DNA of 64,000 nucleotides from Phytopseudomonas seleniipraecipitans. GTDB lineage: Bacteria > Pseudomonadota > Gammaproteobacteria > Pseudomonadales > Pseudomonadaceae. This document shows positions 52,801 through 62,393 of the stretch, piece after piece; positions within the stretch are counted from its first letter, which is position 1, and each line of letters starts with the position of its first letter. The notes beneath the pieces were generated by a model. The model was not told the origin of the DNA. It saw only the letters and a list, made by a program, of their open reading frames with translations, and did no database searches. The position numbers and the translations under genes were made by a program. The stretch lies in NCBI RefSeq assembly GCF_900102335.1, contig NZ_FNBM01000002.1:310001-374000 (forward strand), read 5' to 3'.

Positions 52801-52961
52801 GGCCAGTTGGTTTTCACCACCATGGCCTTGAAGGTGAACGGCGGGTCCTCGCTCTGGCCGAGCTTGGAATATGACAGCGCCCCGACGATGCCCAGCAGCA
52901 ACATGAGGTACAGGACGATCTGGCGGTGATGCAGCGCCCAGGCAGACAGGTTGAACGACAT
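49875..52961 (-). CDS. RND efflux transporter permease
   Basis: A 1028-residue HAE1-type RND pump with 12 membrane segments and two large periplasmic loops. GALVLALGLLVDDAIIAVEIM in TM4 carries the paired Asp of the proton relay. WPGATAEQVARQVTERIEKKL is the N-terminal porter region and GMIMRNSVILVDQIEQDRAAG the TM10-11 hallmark. The overall pattern is close to the TriC/MexK-like branch. It lies 6 bases after the adaptor gene and is transcribed with it; no outer-membrane channel gene is present in the pair, so it likely uses a shared TolC/OprM-type channel. Substrates cannot be inferred. Confidence 0.94.
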   Translation of the reverse strand: MSFNLSAWALHHRQIVLYLMLLLGIVGALSYSKLGQSEDPPFTFKAMVVKTNWPGATAEQVARQVTERIEKKLMETGEYERIVSFSRPGESQVTFMARDSMHSEDIPELWYQLRKKIADIRHTLPGGIQGPFFNDEFGTTFGNIYALTGSGFDYAVLKDYADRVQLQLQRVKDVGKVELVGLQDEKIWIELSNTKLATLGLPLAAVQQALEQQNAMAVAGFFETGSDRVQLRVSGSFESVEQIRDFPIRVADRTFRIGDVAEVSRGFNDPPAPRMRFMGEDAIGLAVSMKPGGDILVLGKALEGEFTRLQNNLPAGMQLRKVSDQPAAVKTGVGEFVKVLTEALIIVLLVSFFSLGLRTGLVVALSIPLVLAMTFAAMYYLNIGLHKISLGALVLALGLLVDDAIIAVEIMAIKMEQGYDRLKAASFAWTSTAFPMLTGTLITAAGFLPIATAQSGTGEYTRSIFQVVTIALLMSWVAAVMFVPYLGARFLPDMAKRAAHQHGGNVGGHDPYATPFYQRIRRLVDGCVRRRKTVIMLTLALFVGSILLFRFVPQQFFPASGRLELMVDFKLAEGASLVATEAEVRRLEQRLTGHPGVDNYVAYVGTGSPRFYLPLDQQLPATSFAQIVVLAKTIEDREAVRAWLIDVLHDEFPSLRTRISRLENGPPVGYPVQFRVSGEHIAEVRELARQVAAKVRENPDVVNVHLDWEEPSKVVYLSIDQDRARALGVSTSDVASFLRSSLNGSSVSDYREDNELIEILLRGTPQERQALQSLPSLAVPTESGKSVALAQIATLEYGFEEGVIWHRNRLPTVTVRADIYGTQQPATLTAQILPTLAEIRDKLPDGYLLEVGGAVEDASKGQASVNAGVPLFIVVVLTLLMLQLKSFSRSAMVFLTAPLGLIGVTLFLLLFGQPFGFVAMLGTIALSGMIMRNSVILVDQIEQDRAAGLDAWNAIVEATVRRFRPIVLTALAAVLAMIPLSRSVFFGPMAVAIMGGLVVATALTLLFLPALYAAWFRVKPSDKPTPAE

Positions 52962-52967
52962 GTCCGC

Positions 52968-54071
52968 TTACTCCTTCGCAGCCAATTCTACCGGGCGATT
53001 CTGTCGATCAACCGGGCGTACCTGCTGGCCTTCCAGCAACACCTGTACACCGGCCACCACCACCCAGTCGCTGGCCTGCAAACCCTCCAGCACCGGCACC
53101 TGCTTCTCGCCATAAGGGCCGATGCGCACTGCCGTGCGCTTGAGTTTGGAGGTCTGCGGGTCGACTACCCAGACGTACGGCTGATCCTTCTCTGCGGTCA
53201 ATGCCGAGAGCGGCACGGCCAGCGGCACATCCCCGTCATGCGCGATAAATACCCGTGCGCTCTGCCCGAGTTCGACCTGAGCATCGTGCTGCTGCAAGGC
53301 AATACGCGCGGCGTAGGTACGCGACCGCGGATCAGCCGCTGGCGACAGCTCGCGAACACGCCCGGCCAGGCGCTCACCCGGCTGCGACCACAGCTCTACG
53401 GCGACGTCCTGGCCGATGCGCAGCGTGCGGATCATCTGCTCGGGCAGGTCGATCAACACCTCGCGTTCGCCATCGGCGGCCAGCACGAACACCGTCTGGC
53501 CAGCCGCGACAACCTGGCCAACTTCGGCACTGCGCTGCACGATCACACCAGTCTGCGGCGCCTTTAGCACGGCATAGCTGGCCTGATTATCGGCGACGTT
53601 GAGTTCGGCACGCACCTGGCGCAGGCGCGCTTCGGCGGCGCGGAAGGTGTTTTCCGCGCTATCACCCTGCGACTGGCTGACCATCCCCCTCTGCTGCAGG
53701 GTGCGATAGCGTTCGCGCTCGGCGCGGGCCAGTTTCAGGTTGGCCTCGGCCGACTGCAGCTGAGCACGCGATGCATCCAGTTGCAGACGTACATCCTGCG
53801 GATCGAGCTCGGCCAAGGGCGTTCCCTGCTCGACTCGCTGTCCGACTTCAACCAGGCGCCTGGTGACTTTGCCGCCGATGCGGAACGCCAGCTCCGGCTC
53901 CAGCCGAGCGCGGATCTCGCCTGGGTAAGTAGCCACCAGTTCGGCCGCCAGCTGCGGCTGCGCCACCATCGCAGGACGAATACCTGGCTGCGGCGCCTCC
54001 GCATTGCTGCACGCGACGAGAGACATAACCATACAGACAGGGGCAAGGCGAGACAGCGCATGGCGGAACAT
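52968..54071 (-). CDS. RND efflux periplasmic adaptor (membrane fusion lipoprotein)
   Basis: A 367-residue adaptor. The signal peptide ends in SLVAC, a probable lipobox (Cys21), so it should be an inner-membrane lipoprotein. LAFRIGGKVTRRLVEVGQRVEQGTPLAELDP is the first lipoyl half, residues 95-165 form the alpha-hairpin (QLQSAEANLKLARAERERYR), and AVLKAPQTGVIVQRSAEVGQVVAAGQTVFVL closes the lipoyl domain. Beta-barrel and membrane-proximal domains follow. It is the first gene of the pump operon, divergent from the TetR gene across 90 bases containing long inverted repeats. Confidence 0.93.
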   Translation of the reverse strand: MFRHALSRLAPVCMVMSLVACSNAEAPQPGIRPAMVAQPQLAAELVATYPGEIRARLEPELAFRIGGKVTRRLVEVGQRVEQGTPLAELDPQDVRLQLDASRAQLQSAEANLKLARAERERYRTLQQRGMVSQSQGDSAENTFRAAEARLRQVRAELNVADNQASYAVLKAPQTGVIVQRSAEVGQVVAAGQTVFVLAADGEREVLIDLPEQMIRTLRIGQDVAVELWSQPGERLAGRVRELSPAADPRSRTYAARIALQQHDAQVELGQSARVFIAHDGDVPLAVPLSALTAEKDQPYVWVVDPQTSKLKRTAVRIGPYGEKQVPVLEGLQASDWVVVAGVQVLLEGQQVRPVDRQNRPVELAAKE

Positions 54072-54094
54072 GGTGAGCGTCCTTTGAGGAACTT

Positions 54095-54154
54095 TTTTAA
54101 TACTTGTAGTGGCGGCATATTAGAAATACCGTACTCGCCAGTCCAGTATTAAAA
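54095..54154. promoter_or_regulatory. TetR operator region between the pump operon and its regulator
   Basis: TTTTAATACT (54095-54104) and AGTATTAAAA (54145-54154) form a perfect 10-base inverted repeat 40 bases apart. Inside, 54126-54149 is an imperfect dyad (ATACCGTACT / AGTCCAGTAT, 8 of 10 pairs). The small gap holds both promoters, so a TetR dimer or pair of dimers here would repress both genes. Confidence 0.65.
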
Positions 54155-54161
54155 TGATCCG

Positions 54162-54797
54162 ATGTCGAATACTCCCTTGCCCTCCAGTGGCCCCGGCCGC
54201 CCCAAAGATCCCGCCAAGCGCGAGGCCATCCTCGAAGCCGCCAAATGCCTGTTCCTGCGCTACGGCTATGCGGGCAGCAGCATGGAGGCTATTGCCGCCC
54301 ACGCCGGTGTTTCCAAGCTGACCGTGTACAGCCACTTCACCGACAAGGAGACGCTGTTCTGCGCAGCGGTGAAAGCCAAGTGCGAAGAACAGTTGCCCGA
54401 GCTGTTCTTCGAACGGCCCGACGGTGTGCCTCTGGAAGGTGTGCTGCTGAACATCGCCCGCGGCTTCAACCGCTTGATCAACAGCGCAGAATCGGTCGAG
54501 TTGCATCGCCTGATGAGCAGCTTGGGAACCCAGGACCCACAACTGGCCAGAGTCTTTTACGAAGCCGGTCCGAAGCGCCTGCTGAGCGAAATGGAGCGTT
54601 TGCTGAGCAAGGCTAATGAGGCTGGCCAATTGCGTATCGAGTCGGCAAGCGTGGCAGCCGATCAGTTCTTTTCGCTACTCAAGGGCTGCGCCAACTTCCG
54701 CCTGCTGATTGGCTGCGGCGCGCCCCAGAGCGAAGCCGAACAAGAGCAGCATGCGCAATCGGCGGTACAGATGTTCATTCGCGCGTACCGGCTCTGA
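54162..54797 (+). CDS. TetR-family repressor of the RND pump
   Basis: A 211-residue regulator. The N-terminal helix-turn-helix is RYGYAGSSMEAIAAHAGVSKLTVYSHFTDKETLFCAAV (residues 30-67), typical of TetR/AcrR. The C-terminal ligand domain includes FNRLINSAESVELHRLMSSLGTQDPQLARVFYEAGPKRLL, of the TetR_C_7/AefR-like type. It is divergent from the adaptor-pump operon, and long inverted repeats fill the gap. It most likely represses the pump and itself and is released by a pump substrate; the ligand is unknown. Confidence 0.93.
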   Translation: MSNTPLPSSGPGRPKDPAKREAILEAAKCLFLRYGYAGSSMEAIAAHAGVSKLTVYSHFTDKETLFCAAVKAKCEEQLPELFFERPDGVPLEGVLLNIARGFNRLINSAESVELHRLMSSLGTQDPQLARVFYEAGPKRLLSEMERLLSKANEAGQLRIESASVAADQFFSLLKGCANFRLLIGCGAPQSEAEQEQHAQSAVQMFIRAYRL

Positions 54798-54910
54798 GCG
54801 CCACCTGATAGGCGGCCAGGCGATGCGCTGGGTCAGCTGCTAGGTTTCTCTGCACGATGGTCATCCGCTCCCCTGCCAATGCGGCTGATCGCTAGCTGAG
54901 GAGGTGCGAC

Positions 54911-55285
54911 ATGAAACCAATCACTGGCGGCTGCCTGTGCGGCGACATTCGTATCAAGGCCGTGGGACTGCCCAGCCGAGTGGGCATTTGTCACTGCCTC
55001 GATTGCCGTAAACACCATGGCGCACTCTTCTACGCAGCGGCAATCTTTCCCCAGCAAGCGGTGACGATTCAGGGTGAAACCCGCGACTACGCCGGGCGCT
55101 TCTTCTGCCCGCGCTGCGGCTCATCGGTTTTCGCCCGCACTGCCGACGAGATCGAAGTGCATCTGGGCACGCTCGATTCGCCCGACCAAATGACTCCGAC
55201 CTACGAAAGCTGGACCACCCGGCGCGAAGCCTGGTTGCCTGAATTCCCGCTCGCCAGACGCTACGACCACGACCGCCAGGAGTGA
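54911..55285 (+). CDS. GFA family (CENP-V/GFA) zinc protein
   Basis: A 124-residue protein with zinc motifs GGCLCGDIRIKA near residue 6, ICHCLDCRKHHGALF near 26 and FFCPRCGSSVFAR near 64. GAGGAGGTG precedes the ATG. It is shorter than the GFA protein at 16.4 kb and has the DCRKHHGALF variant. Biochemical role not established. It lies between the TetR gene and the hut cluster, 160 bases before hutI, with the two HutC-type palindromes following it; cotranscription with hut is not expected from the gap. Confidence 0.87.
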   Translation: MKPITGGCLCGDIRIKAVGLPSRVGICHCLDCRKHHGALFYAAAIFPQQAVTIQGETRDYAGRFFCPRCGSSVFARTADEIEVHLGTLDSPDQMTPTYESWTTRREAWLPEFPLARRYDHDRQE

Positions 55286-55328
55286 TCAAAGGCCGCCCAA
55301 CAGCCGCGTAACGAACCTGAGCCGCACA

Positions 55329-55342
55329 AATGTATAGACATT
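55329..55342. promoter_or_regulatory. HutC-type operator 1
   Basis: AATGTATAGACATT, an imperfect palindrome differing from the second site at one base. It is 104 bases upstream of hutI and 86 bases from the second site, so looping between two dimers is possible. Confidence 0.7.
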
Positions 55343-55414
55343 ATCCATCGTGCTAGCAGCAAGGCCTTCAGATTCACCCCAAAAAGCACTTGACCATCGC
55401 CAGCCAACCCTCTA

Positions 55415-55428
55415 AATGTATATACATT
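55415..55428. promoter_or_regulatory. HutC-type operator 2, perfect palindrome
   Basis: AATGTATATACATT is a perfect palindrome containing TGTATATACA, the recognition core known for pseudomonad HutC. It ends 17 bases before the hutI start codon, so bound repressor would block transcription of the hut genes. Confidence 0.82.
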
Positions 55429-55445
55429 ACAAAAAGGGTTATCCC

Positions 55446-56663
55446 ATGGCACACCCGCAATCCAAGCGCTTGCTTTGGCGCAATACCACCGTGTTCGACG
55501 GCCTCGATCAGCAGCCCGAGCCGATGGCCGTGCTGGTAGAGCAAGGCCAGATAGCGGGCCTGTGGCCAGAGAGCCAGTTCGACCCTGCGCTGGCGGCCGG
55601 CGCCGAAGAAGCCGGGCATGGCGGCGTCATGACCCCTGGGTTGGTCGATTGCCATACTCACCTGGTGTATGCCGGCGACCGCGCCGCCGAGTTCGAGCAG
55701 CGCCTGGAAGGCGTCAGCTATGAGGCCATCGCCCGCGCTGGCGGCGGCATCCTCAGCACGGTCAGGGCGACCCGGGCGGCCAGTGAAGCGCAATTGATCA
55801 GCGCCAGCCTGCCGCGCCTGGATGCCCTGCTCGCCGATGGCGTCACCACGGTGGAAATCAAATCCGGTTACGGCCTGACCCTCGACGACGAACTGAAGAT
55901 GCTGCGTGTGGCCCGCCGCCTGGCAACCCTGCGGCCCGTGCGCGTAACTACGACTCTGCTTGGTGCTCACGCCCTTCCGGCGGAATACGCAGACGACGCC
56001 GACGGGTACATTGACCTGGTCTGCACGCAGATTATTCCGGCCGCATCCGCGCAGGGGCTGGCCGATGCGGTGGACGTGTTCTGCGAGGGAATCGGGTTCT
56101 CCACCGCCCAGTGCGAGCGAGTTTTCCAGGCCGCGATCAGTCATGGCCTGGCGATCAAGGCACATGCCGAACAGCTCTCCAACCTGGGCGGCAGCGCACT
56201 GGCGGCACACTACGGCGCCTTGTCGGTCGACCATATCGAATACCTGGATGAAAGCGGCGTGCAAGCGCTGGCAGACGCCGGGACCATCGCGGTGCTGCTA
56301 CCCGGGGCGTTTCATGTGTTGAGGGAAACCCGGCTGCCCCCGATTGACCTGCTGCGTCGTTATGGCGTGCCGATGGCGGTGGCCAGCGATGCCAACCCGG
56401 GCACGTCACCGCTGTGCATGCCCACGCTCATGGCCAACCTGGCCTGCACCCTGTTTCGGCTGACGCCGCGCGAGGCTCTGGCAGGCATGACGGCCCATGC
56501 CGCGCGCGCGCTGGGCCGGCCGGAGCTGGGGCGTATCGCGATCGGCGCCACCGCTGACCTGTGCCTGTGGGATATCCAGCACCCGGCCGAGCTGGCCTAC
56601 GCGGTGCAGGCCGGGCGTCTGCGCCAGCGCGTTTTCAATGGAGTCATCAGCCATGCCCGTTGA
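55446..56663 (+). CDS. hutI: Imidazolonepropionase
   Basis: A 405-residue amidohydrolase. [19 protein letters not shown] carries the two metal His residues near residue 68. [45 protein letters not shown] and [23 protein letters not shown] hold the remaining metal and catalytic residues. It opens imidazolone-5-propionate to N-formimidoyl-L-glutamate, the third step of histidine breakdown. The ATG at 55446 has AAAAAGGG 7 bases upstream; the extra residues open before it overlap the operator. It is the first gene of the hut cluster and overlaps hutG by 11 bases. Confidence 0.96.
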   Translation: MAHPQSKRLLWRNTTVFDGLDQQPEPMAVLVEQGQIAGLWPESQFDPALAAGAEEAGHGGVMTPGLVDCHTHLVYAGDRAAEFEQRLEGVSYEAIARAGGGILSTVRATRAASEAQLISASLPRLDALLADGVTTVEIKSGYGLTLDDELKMLRVARRLATLRPVRVTTTLLGAHALPAEYADDADGYIDLVCTQIIPAASAQGLADAVDVFCEGIGFSTAQCERVFQAAISHGLAIKAHAEQLSNLGGSALAAHYGALSVDHIEYLDESGVQALADAGTIAVLLPGAFHVLRETRLPPIDLLRRYGVPMAVASDANPGTSPLCMPTLMANLACTLFRLTPREALAGMTAHAARALGRPELGRIAIGATADLCLWDIQHPAELAYAVQAGRLRQRVFNGVISHAR

Positions 56664-57594
56664 TCAGTTCTGCATGGACGCCTGGACCGGACGTGTCGAC
56701 CCTGAGGCAGACAGTGCACGCTGGCACCAGCGCGTTCAACCATTGGCCGACGCGAGCCAGCCCGGCCTCGCCCTGCTCGGCTTCGCCTGTGACGAGGGGG
56801 TGCAGCGCAATCACGGGCGCATCGGCGCCGCCGGTGGCCCCGCCGCGATTCGTAAGGCATTGGCCAACCTGGCGTGGCACCGAGACGCGCCCGCCTACGA
56901 TGCCGGTGACATCGCCTGCGATGACGGCGATCTCGAAGCCGCGCAGACGCGTCTCGCCTATGCGGTGCGCGCATTGCTCGACGCGGGGCATCAGCCCTTG
57001 GTGCTGGGCGGTGGTCACGAGGTGGCTTACGGCAGTTGGTCGGGCCTGGCCGGGCACCTTGGCAAACAGCCAGCGCCACGGATCGGCATCATCAACTTCG
57101 ACGCCCATTTTGATCTTCGCGACCCGGCTCACGTGCGTTCGTCGGGTACGCCGTTCTCGCAGATCGCCGACCAATGCGTCGCGCGCGGCTGGCCATTTCG
57201 CTACGCCTGCCTGGGTATCAGCCGCGCCAGCAACACCCGCGCGCTATTCACTCGGGCCGCGGAACTGGGCGTATGGATACGTGAAGATCGAGACATCAGC
57301 GAAAGCACCCTCGAAGCACTTGGCCGCGAGCTGGATGCCTTCGCTAACGACTGCGACGCGCTCTACCTGACCCTGGATATCGACGTGCTGCCCGCCTGCG
57401 AAGCCCCAGGCGTCAGTGCTCCGGCTGCACGTGGCGTAGCGATCTCGCTGCTCGAACCCCTGCTGTTGCGGCTCAAGGCCAGCGGCAAAGTGCGCCTGAT
57501 CGATGTGGCAGAGCTCAATCCTCTTCATGACATCGACAACCGCACGGCACGCGCGGCGGCCCGCCTGATCCATGTACTGACATCGAGCGACTGA
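56653..57594 (+). CDS. hutG: Formimidoylglutamase (arginase-fold HutG)
   Basis: A 313-residue ureohydrolase-superfamily protein. The binuclear Mn site is visible as [24 protein letters not shown] and [20 protein letters not shown], the three arginase signatures. In the hut context it hydrolyses N-formimidoyl-L-glutamate to glutamate plus formamide in one step (EC 3.5.3.8). This differs from the HutF deiminase plus N-formylglutamate deformylase pair usual in Pseudomonas, where the product named HutG is an unrelated deformylase. The start overlaps hutI by 11 bases; an internal ATG 7 codons later is less likely. Confidence 0.93.
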   Translation: MPVDQFCMDAWTGRVDPEADSARWHQRVQPLADASQPGLALLGFACDEGVQRNHGRIGAAGGPAAIRKALANLAWHRDAPAYDAGDIACDDGDLEAAQTRLAYAVRALLDAGHQPLVLGGGHEVAYGSWSGLAGHLGKQPAPRIGIINFDAHFDLRDPAHVRSSGTPFSQIADQCVARGWPFRYACLGISRASNTRALFTRAAELGVWIREDRDISESTLEALGRELDAFANDCDALYLTLDIDVLPACEAPGVSAPAARGVAISLLEPLLLRLKASGKVRLIDVAELNPLHDIDNRTARAAARLIHVLTSSD

Positions 57595-57704
57595 ATACCC
57601 GCGAATCGAGCACTGCCAATAACAATAATTAGAGAGAACGCCCCAGATGCCTATCCAATCCTGCTGGAAACCCGCTGCTCAGCCTGCTCCGCAAGCATGC
57701 TGCA

Positions 57705-59033
57705 ATGCGGAGCGATAAGGTGCCAGACGCAACTGTCCGTAGCAGCCCAGCAGCGGTCGCCCGCCTGCTGGGCTTTAGCCTGATCGGCATACTGCTGTTC
57801 TTCGTGCCGGTCGAGCTGGCCGGGCGTTCGAGCCTGCTGCTCGATCATGCGGCGTCGGCCCTGCAAACCCATGCCCGGCCGTTGGTGATTGGGTGCGCCA
57901 TGCTGTTCATGCTTTACGGCGCCGTGATGCCCTGGCTCGATGGTTCCTGGCGGCGCAGCTCGACCGCAGCGCTGTTCAGCGTCCTGAGGACGCTCGGCTT
58001 GCTGGTGGGCGGTGCTTACCTGCTCGAGCTCGGCCCGGCTGCGCTCTACCAACCGGACATGCTGCCGTTTCTGTTCGAGAAGCTGGTGCTGAGCCTGACC
58101 GTGATCGTCCCGCTGGGGGCGCTGGCGCTGGTGTTCCTGATCGGCTTCGGCCTGTTGGAACTGGTGGGGGTGCTGATGCAGCCGGTGATGCGTCCGCTAT
58201 GGCGCACGCCGGGCAAGTCGGCCATCGATGCGGTTGCCTCGTTTGCCGGCAGCTATTCGGTCGGGCTGTTGATCACTGACCGCATGTATCGCGAGGGCCA
58301 TTACAGCCTGCGCGATGCGGCCATTATCGCTACTGGATTCTCGACCGTTTCGGTTCCGTTTCTGGTGGTGATCGCCAGGACCCTGAACCTGATGGAGCAG
58401 TGGAACCTGTACTTCTGGAGCACCCTGCTGATCACCTTTCTGGTCACTTCGGTGACTGCGCGTCTCTATCCGCTCGCCTCGCTGTCTGCCGAGCGCCTGC
58501 CGGAGCCCGAACTGCAAAAAGGTGAAAGCCGCTTTGCCAGCGCCTGGCGGGCTGGGGTAGCACAAGCCGCCTGCGCACCGGCGCTGAGGCTGGCGCTATG
58601 GAGCACCTTCGTGGACGGCCTGCGCATGACCTCGGCCATTCTGCCGAGCATCCTCGCGGTCGGTTTGCTGGGCCTGCTGGCGGCCAAGTACACGCCCTTG
58701 TTCGATGTCATCGGTCTGCTGCTTTATCCGGTCACCTGGCTGTTCAGCCTTGAGCAGCCGATGCAGGTGGCCAGCGCTTTGGCCTCCGGGCTGGCGGAGA
58801 TGTTCCTGCCGGTGATTCTGCTCAAGGACGCCGATCAGCTGGTGCGCTTCGTCACGGCGATCGTCTCGGTCAGCAGCATGCTGTTCTTCTCTGCCTCCAT
58901 CCCTTGCATTCTCGCCACCCGCATCCCGCTGCGCCTTCGCGACCTGTTGCTGATCTGGCTGCAACGCTGCCTGCTGAGTCTGCTGTTCAGCATCCCGCTC
59001 GCCCACCTGGCCCAGTACCTGGGCTGGCTCTGA
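57705..59033 (+). CDS. YjiH-family membrane protein with nucleoside-recognition (Gate) domains
   Basis: A 442-residue protein with about 10 membrane segments. [23 protein letters not shown] near residue 25, [45 protein letters not shown] near 175-220 and [35 protein letters not shown] near 355 are typical of the YjiH/Gate family. Its place between hutG and hutU, 110 bases after hutG, suggests a role in histidine or urocanate uptake, unlike the HutT permease in other pseudomonads. The upstream 20 codons in the same frame (57645 on) also look protein-like, so the start is uncertain. Confidence 0.8.
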   Translation: MRSDKVPDATVRSSPAAVARLLGFSLIGILLFFVPVELAGRSSLLLDHAASALQTHARPLVIGCAMLFMLYGAVMPWLDGSWRRSSTAALFSVLRTLGLLVGGAYLLELGPAALYQPDMLPFLFEKLVLSLTVIVPLGALALVFLIGFGLLELVGVLMQPVMRPLWRTPGKSAIDAVASFAGSYSVGLLITDRMYREGHYSLRDAAIIATGFSTVSVPFLVVIARTLNLMEQWNLYFWSTLLITFLVTSVTARLYPLASLSAERLPEPELQKGESRFASAWRAGVAQAACAPALRLALWSTFVDGLRMTSAILPSILAVGLLGLLAAKYTPLFDVIGLLLYPVTWLFSLEQPMQVASALASGLAEMFLPVILLKDADQLVRFVTAIVSVSSMLFFSASIPCILATRIPLRLRDLLLIWLQRCLLSLLFSIPLAHLAQYLGWL

Positions 59034-59074
59034 ATGCCTCCCGAACTTGTCGTTCTTCGTTCAAGGAATCTGCC

Positions 59075-60745
59075 ATGACCACCTTTCGCGACATCGAAAT
59101 CCGTGCCCCGCGTGGCACTCGCTTGAATGCCAAAAGCTGGCTGACCGAAGCGCCACTGCGCATGCTGATGAACAACCTGGACCCCGAGGTAGCGGAAAAT
59201 CCCAAGGAGCTGGTGGTTTACGGCGGTATCGGCAGGGCGGCGCGCAACTGGGAGTGCTACGACAAGATCGTCGAGACCCTCAAGGTGCTGGAAGACGACG
59301 AGACGTTGCTGGTGCAATCCGGTAAACCGGTCGGGGTGTTCAAGACCCACGCCAACGCTCCGCGGGTGCTGCTCGCCAACTCCAACCTGGTTCCCCATTG
59401 GGCGACCTGGGAACACTTCAATGAACTGGATGCCAAGGGCCTGGCCATGTACGGCCAGATGACCGCGGGATCGTGGATCTATATCGGTAGCCAGGGCATT
59501 GTGCAGGGCACCTACGAGACCTTTGTCGAAGCGGGCCGCCAGCATTACGGCGGCGACCTGAGCGGACGCTGGGTGCTCACCGCAGGGCTTGGCGGCATGG
59601 GTGGGGCCCAACCGCTGGCGGCAACCCTGGCGGGCGCCTGCTCGTTGAACATCGAATGCCAGCAGAGCAGCATCGACTTCCGCCTGCGCACCCGCTACGT
59701 GGATGAGCAGGCCACCGACCTGGACGATGCCCTCGCGCGGATCGCTCGCTATACCGGCGAAGGCAAGGCCGTCTCGATCGCTTTGCACGGCAACGCAGCC
59801 GACGTGCTGCCAGAGCTGGTGCGCTGCGGTGTGCGCCCGGACATGGTCACCGATCAGACCAGCGCCCACGACCCGCTCAATGGCTATCTGCCGGCCGGTT
59901 GGACTTGGGAGCAGTACAAGGCACGCGCCGCGACCCATCCGGCAGACGTAGTCAAAGCGGCCAAACAGTCAATGGCGGTGCACGTTCGGGCCATGCTAGA
60001 TTTTCAGAAGATGGGCGTGCCGACGTTCGATTACGGCAACAACATCCGGCAGATGGCCAAGGACGAAGGCATCAGCGATGCGTTCGATTTTCCCGGGTTC
60101 GTTCCGGCGTATATCCGGCCGCTGTTCTGCCGAGGCATCGGCCCGTTCCGCTGGGTGGCGTTGTCAGGTGACCCGCAGGACATCTACAAGACCGATGCCA
60201 AGGTCAAGGAACTGATCCCTGACGACAGCCACCTGCATCGCTGGCTGGACATGGCGCGCGAGCGCATCGCCTTCCAGGGGCTGCCAGCACGGATCTGCTG
60301 GGTCGGCCTCGGCCAGCGTGCCAAACTGGGCCTGGCGTTCAACGAGATGGTGCGCTCCGGGGAGCTCAGCGCACCGGTAGTCATCGGCCGTGATCACCTG
60401 GATTCCGGCTCGGTTGCGAGCCCCAACCGCGAAACCGAGGCCATGGCCGATGGTTCCGATGCGGTGTCCGACTGGCCGCTGCTGAACGCCCTGCTGAATA
60501 CCGCCGGCGGTGCCACCTGGGTATCGCTGCACCACGGCGGTGGTGTCGGCATGGGCTTCTCGCAGCACTCCGGCGTGGTCATCGTCTGCGATGGCACGGA
60601 TGAAGCCGCTGCCCGAATCGCTCGTGTGCTCCACAACGACCCGGCCACCGGGGTTATGCGCCATGCCGACGCGGGCTACCAGATCGCCATAGATTGCGCC
60701 CATGAGCAGGGCCTGAACCTGCCCATGATCACTCAAGGAGTTTGA
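59075..60745 (+). CDS. hutU: Urocanate hydratase
   Basis: A 556-residue protein, close to the 557 of P. putida urocanase. The N-terminal [30 protein letters not shown], the NAD-binding [10 protein letters not shown] near residue 175 and Cys408 in [15 protein letters not shown] (equivalent to the active-site Cys410 of P. putida) are all present. It adds water to urocanate to give imidazolone propionate with NAD as electrophile. AAGGAA lies 8 bases before the ATG. It is 3 bases upstream of hutH, and both lie downstream of the YjiH-like gene in the same orientation. Confidence 0.97.
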   Translation: MTTFRDIEIRAPRGTRLNAKSWLTEAPLRMLMNNLDPEVAENPKELVVYGGIGRAARNWECYDKIVETLKVLEDDETLLVQSGKPVGVFKTHANAPRVLLANSNLVPHWATWEHFNELDAKGLAMYGQMTAGSWIYIGSQGIVQGTYETFVEAGRQHYGGDLSGRWVLTAGLGGMGGAQPLAATLAGACSLNIECQQSSIDFRLRTRYVDEQATDLDDALARIARYTGEGKAVSIALHGNAADVLPELVRCGVRPDMVTDQTSAHDPLNGYLPAGWTWEQYKARAATHPADVVKAAKQSMAVHVRAMLDFQKMGVPTFDYGNNIRQMAKDEGISDAFDFPGFVPAYIRPLFCRGIGPFRWVALSGDPQDIYKTDAKVKELIPDDSHLHRWLDMARERIAFQGLPARICWVGLGQRAKLGLAFNEMVRSGELSAPVVIGRDHLDSGSVASPNRETEAMADGSDAVSDWPLLNALLNTAGGATWVSLHHGGGVGMGFSQHSGVVIVCDGTDEAAARIARVLHNDPATGVMRHADAGYQIAIDCAHEQGLNLPMITQGV

Positions 60746-60748
60746 GTC

Positions 60749-62281
60749 ATGACCACCCTGAATTTGAAACCCGGCACGCTGACCCTGGCTCAGCTGCGCG
60801 GCGTCTATCTGCAGCCGACCCGCGTGTCGCTGGATGCCAGCGCCGATGCGGGCATCGAAGCCAGCGTCGCTTGTGTCGCGAATATCCTGGCCGAAGGTCG
60901 CACGGTCTACGGCGTCAACACCGGCTTTGGCCTGCTGGCATCGACCCGAATCGACCCGGCTGACCTGGAAAAACTGCAGCGCTCGCTGGTCCTCTCTCAC
61001 GCGGCCGGGGTTGGCGAGGCGCTGGATGACGCCATGGTACGGGTGATCATGCTGCTCAAGATCAACAGCCTCGCCCGTGGTTACTCGGCCATCCGCCGCA
61101 CGGTGATCGATGCGCTGATCGCCCTGCTCAATGCCGAGGTTTACCCGCACATCCCGCTGAAGGGCTCGGTTGGCGCTTCCGGCGATCTGGCGCCGCTGGC
61201 TCATATGTCCCTGTTATTACTCGGTGAGAGCAAGGCCCGCCATAAAGGCCAATGGCTGCCGGCCACCGAGGCGCTGGCGATTGCCGGCCTGCAGCCGCTG
61301 ACCCTCGCGGCCAAGGAGGGCCTGGCGCTGCTCAACGGCACTCAGGTATCTACTGCCTATGCGTTGCGTGGCCTGTTCGAGGCAGAGGACCTGTTCGCCG
61401 CAGCCACCGTGTGCGGGGCGCTGAGCGTGGAGGCGATGCTCGGCTCGCGCACGCCATTCGATGCACGCATCCATGCCGCGCGCGGCCAGCACGGGCAGAT
61501 CGATGTGGCGGCAGCCTATCGAGCCCTGCTCGGCGAAAGCAGTGAGGTATCACGCTCGCACGCCAACTGCGACAAGGTGCAAGACCCCTACTCGCTGCGC
61601 TGCCAGCCTCAGGTAATGGGCGCCTGCCTGACCCAACTGCGCCAGGCCGCCGAGGTGCTGGAAATCGAATCGAACGCCGTGTCGGACAATCCCCTGGTAT
61701 TCGCTGCTGAAGGTGACGTGCTCTCTGGCGGGAACTTCCATGCCGAACCGGTGGCCATGGCCGCTGATAACCTCGCCTTGGCCATTGCCGAAATCGGTGC
61801 ACTTTCGGAGCGCCGCACGTCGCTGATGATGGACCGCCACATGTCTCAGCTGCCGCCCTTCCTGGTCGAGAACGGCGGCGTCAATTCGGGGTTCATGATC
61901 GCCCAGGTCACCGCCGCGGCACTGGCAAGCGACAACAAGGCGCTGGCCCACCCGGCCAGCGTCGACAGTCTGCCAACCTCGGCCAACCAGGAAGATCACG
62001 TCTCCATGGCGCCCAACGCCGGCAAACGCCTCTGGCCGATGGCCGAGAACGTGCGCGGCATACTCGCTATCGAATGGCTGGGCGCCTGCCAGGGGCTGGA
62101 TTTCCGCCATGGTCTGAAGAGTTCGGCGAAGCTGGAGCAGGCGCGCGGCCTGCTGCGTGCACAAGTGCCGTACTACCAGGAGGATCGCTTCTTCGCACCG
62201 GACATCGAAGCGGCCAGTGCGCTTCTCGCCAGCGGCTGCCTGAACGCCTTGCTGCCGAACTCGCTGCTGCCCAGCCTGTGA
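60749..62281 (+). CDS. hutH: Histidine ammonia-lyase
   Basis: A 510-residue protein, the same length as the P. putida enzyme. The Ala143-Ser144-Gly145 triad in [21 protein letters not shown] cyclises to the MIO electrophile. [16 protein letters not shown] near residue 52 includes the catalytic Tyr, and [21 protein letters not shown] and [10 protein letters not shown] are further active-site blocks. It removes ammonia from L-histidine to give trans-urocanate, the first step of the pathway. AAGGAG is 9 bases upstream. A gap of 112 bases separates it from hutC. Confidence 0.98.
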   Translation: MTTLNLKPGTLTLAQLRGVYLQPTRVSLDASADAGIEASVACVANILAEGRTVYGVNTGFGLLASTRIDPADLEKLQRSLVLSHAAGVGEALDDAMVRVIMLLKINSLARGYSAIRRTVIDALIALLNAEVYPHIPLKGSVGASGDLAPLAHMSLLLLGESKARHKGQWLPATEALAIAGLQPLTLAAKEGLALLNGTQVSTAYALRGLFEAEDLFAAATVCGALSVEAMLGSRTPFDARIHAARGQHGQIDVAAAYRALLGESSEVSRSHANCDKVQDPYSLRCQPQVMGACLTQLRQAAEVLEIESNAVSDNPLVFAAEGDVLSGGNFHAEPVAMAADNLALAIAEIGALSERRTSLMMDRHMSQLPPFLVENGGVNSGFMIAQVTAAALASDNKALAHPASVDSLPTSANQEDHVSMAPNAGKRLWPMAENVRGILAIEWLGACQGLDFRHGLKSSAKLEQARGLLRAQVPYYQEDRFFAPDIEAASALLASGCLNALLPNSLLPSL

Positions 62282-62393
62282 ACAGCGGCACAGTGCCTAC
62301 CGGATGCCTTGTGCGCCGCGATCAGCCGCGGCTGATGGCAAGGCGCAGAGGGCGCGCTATCATGCTGCCGTTTGATGGCGCCCTGGAGGGCCT

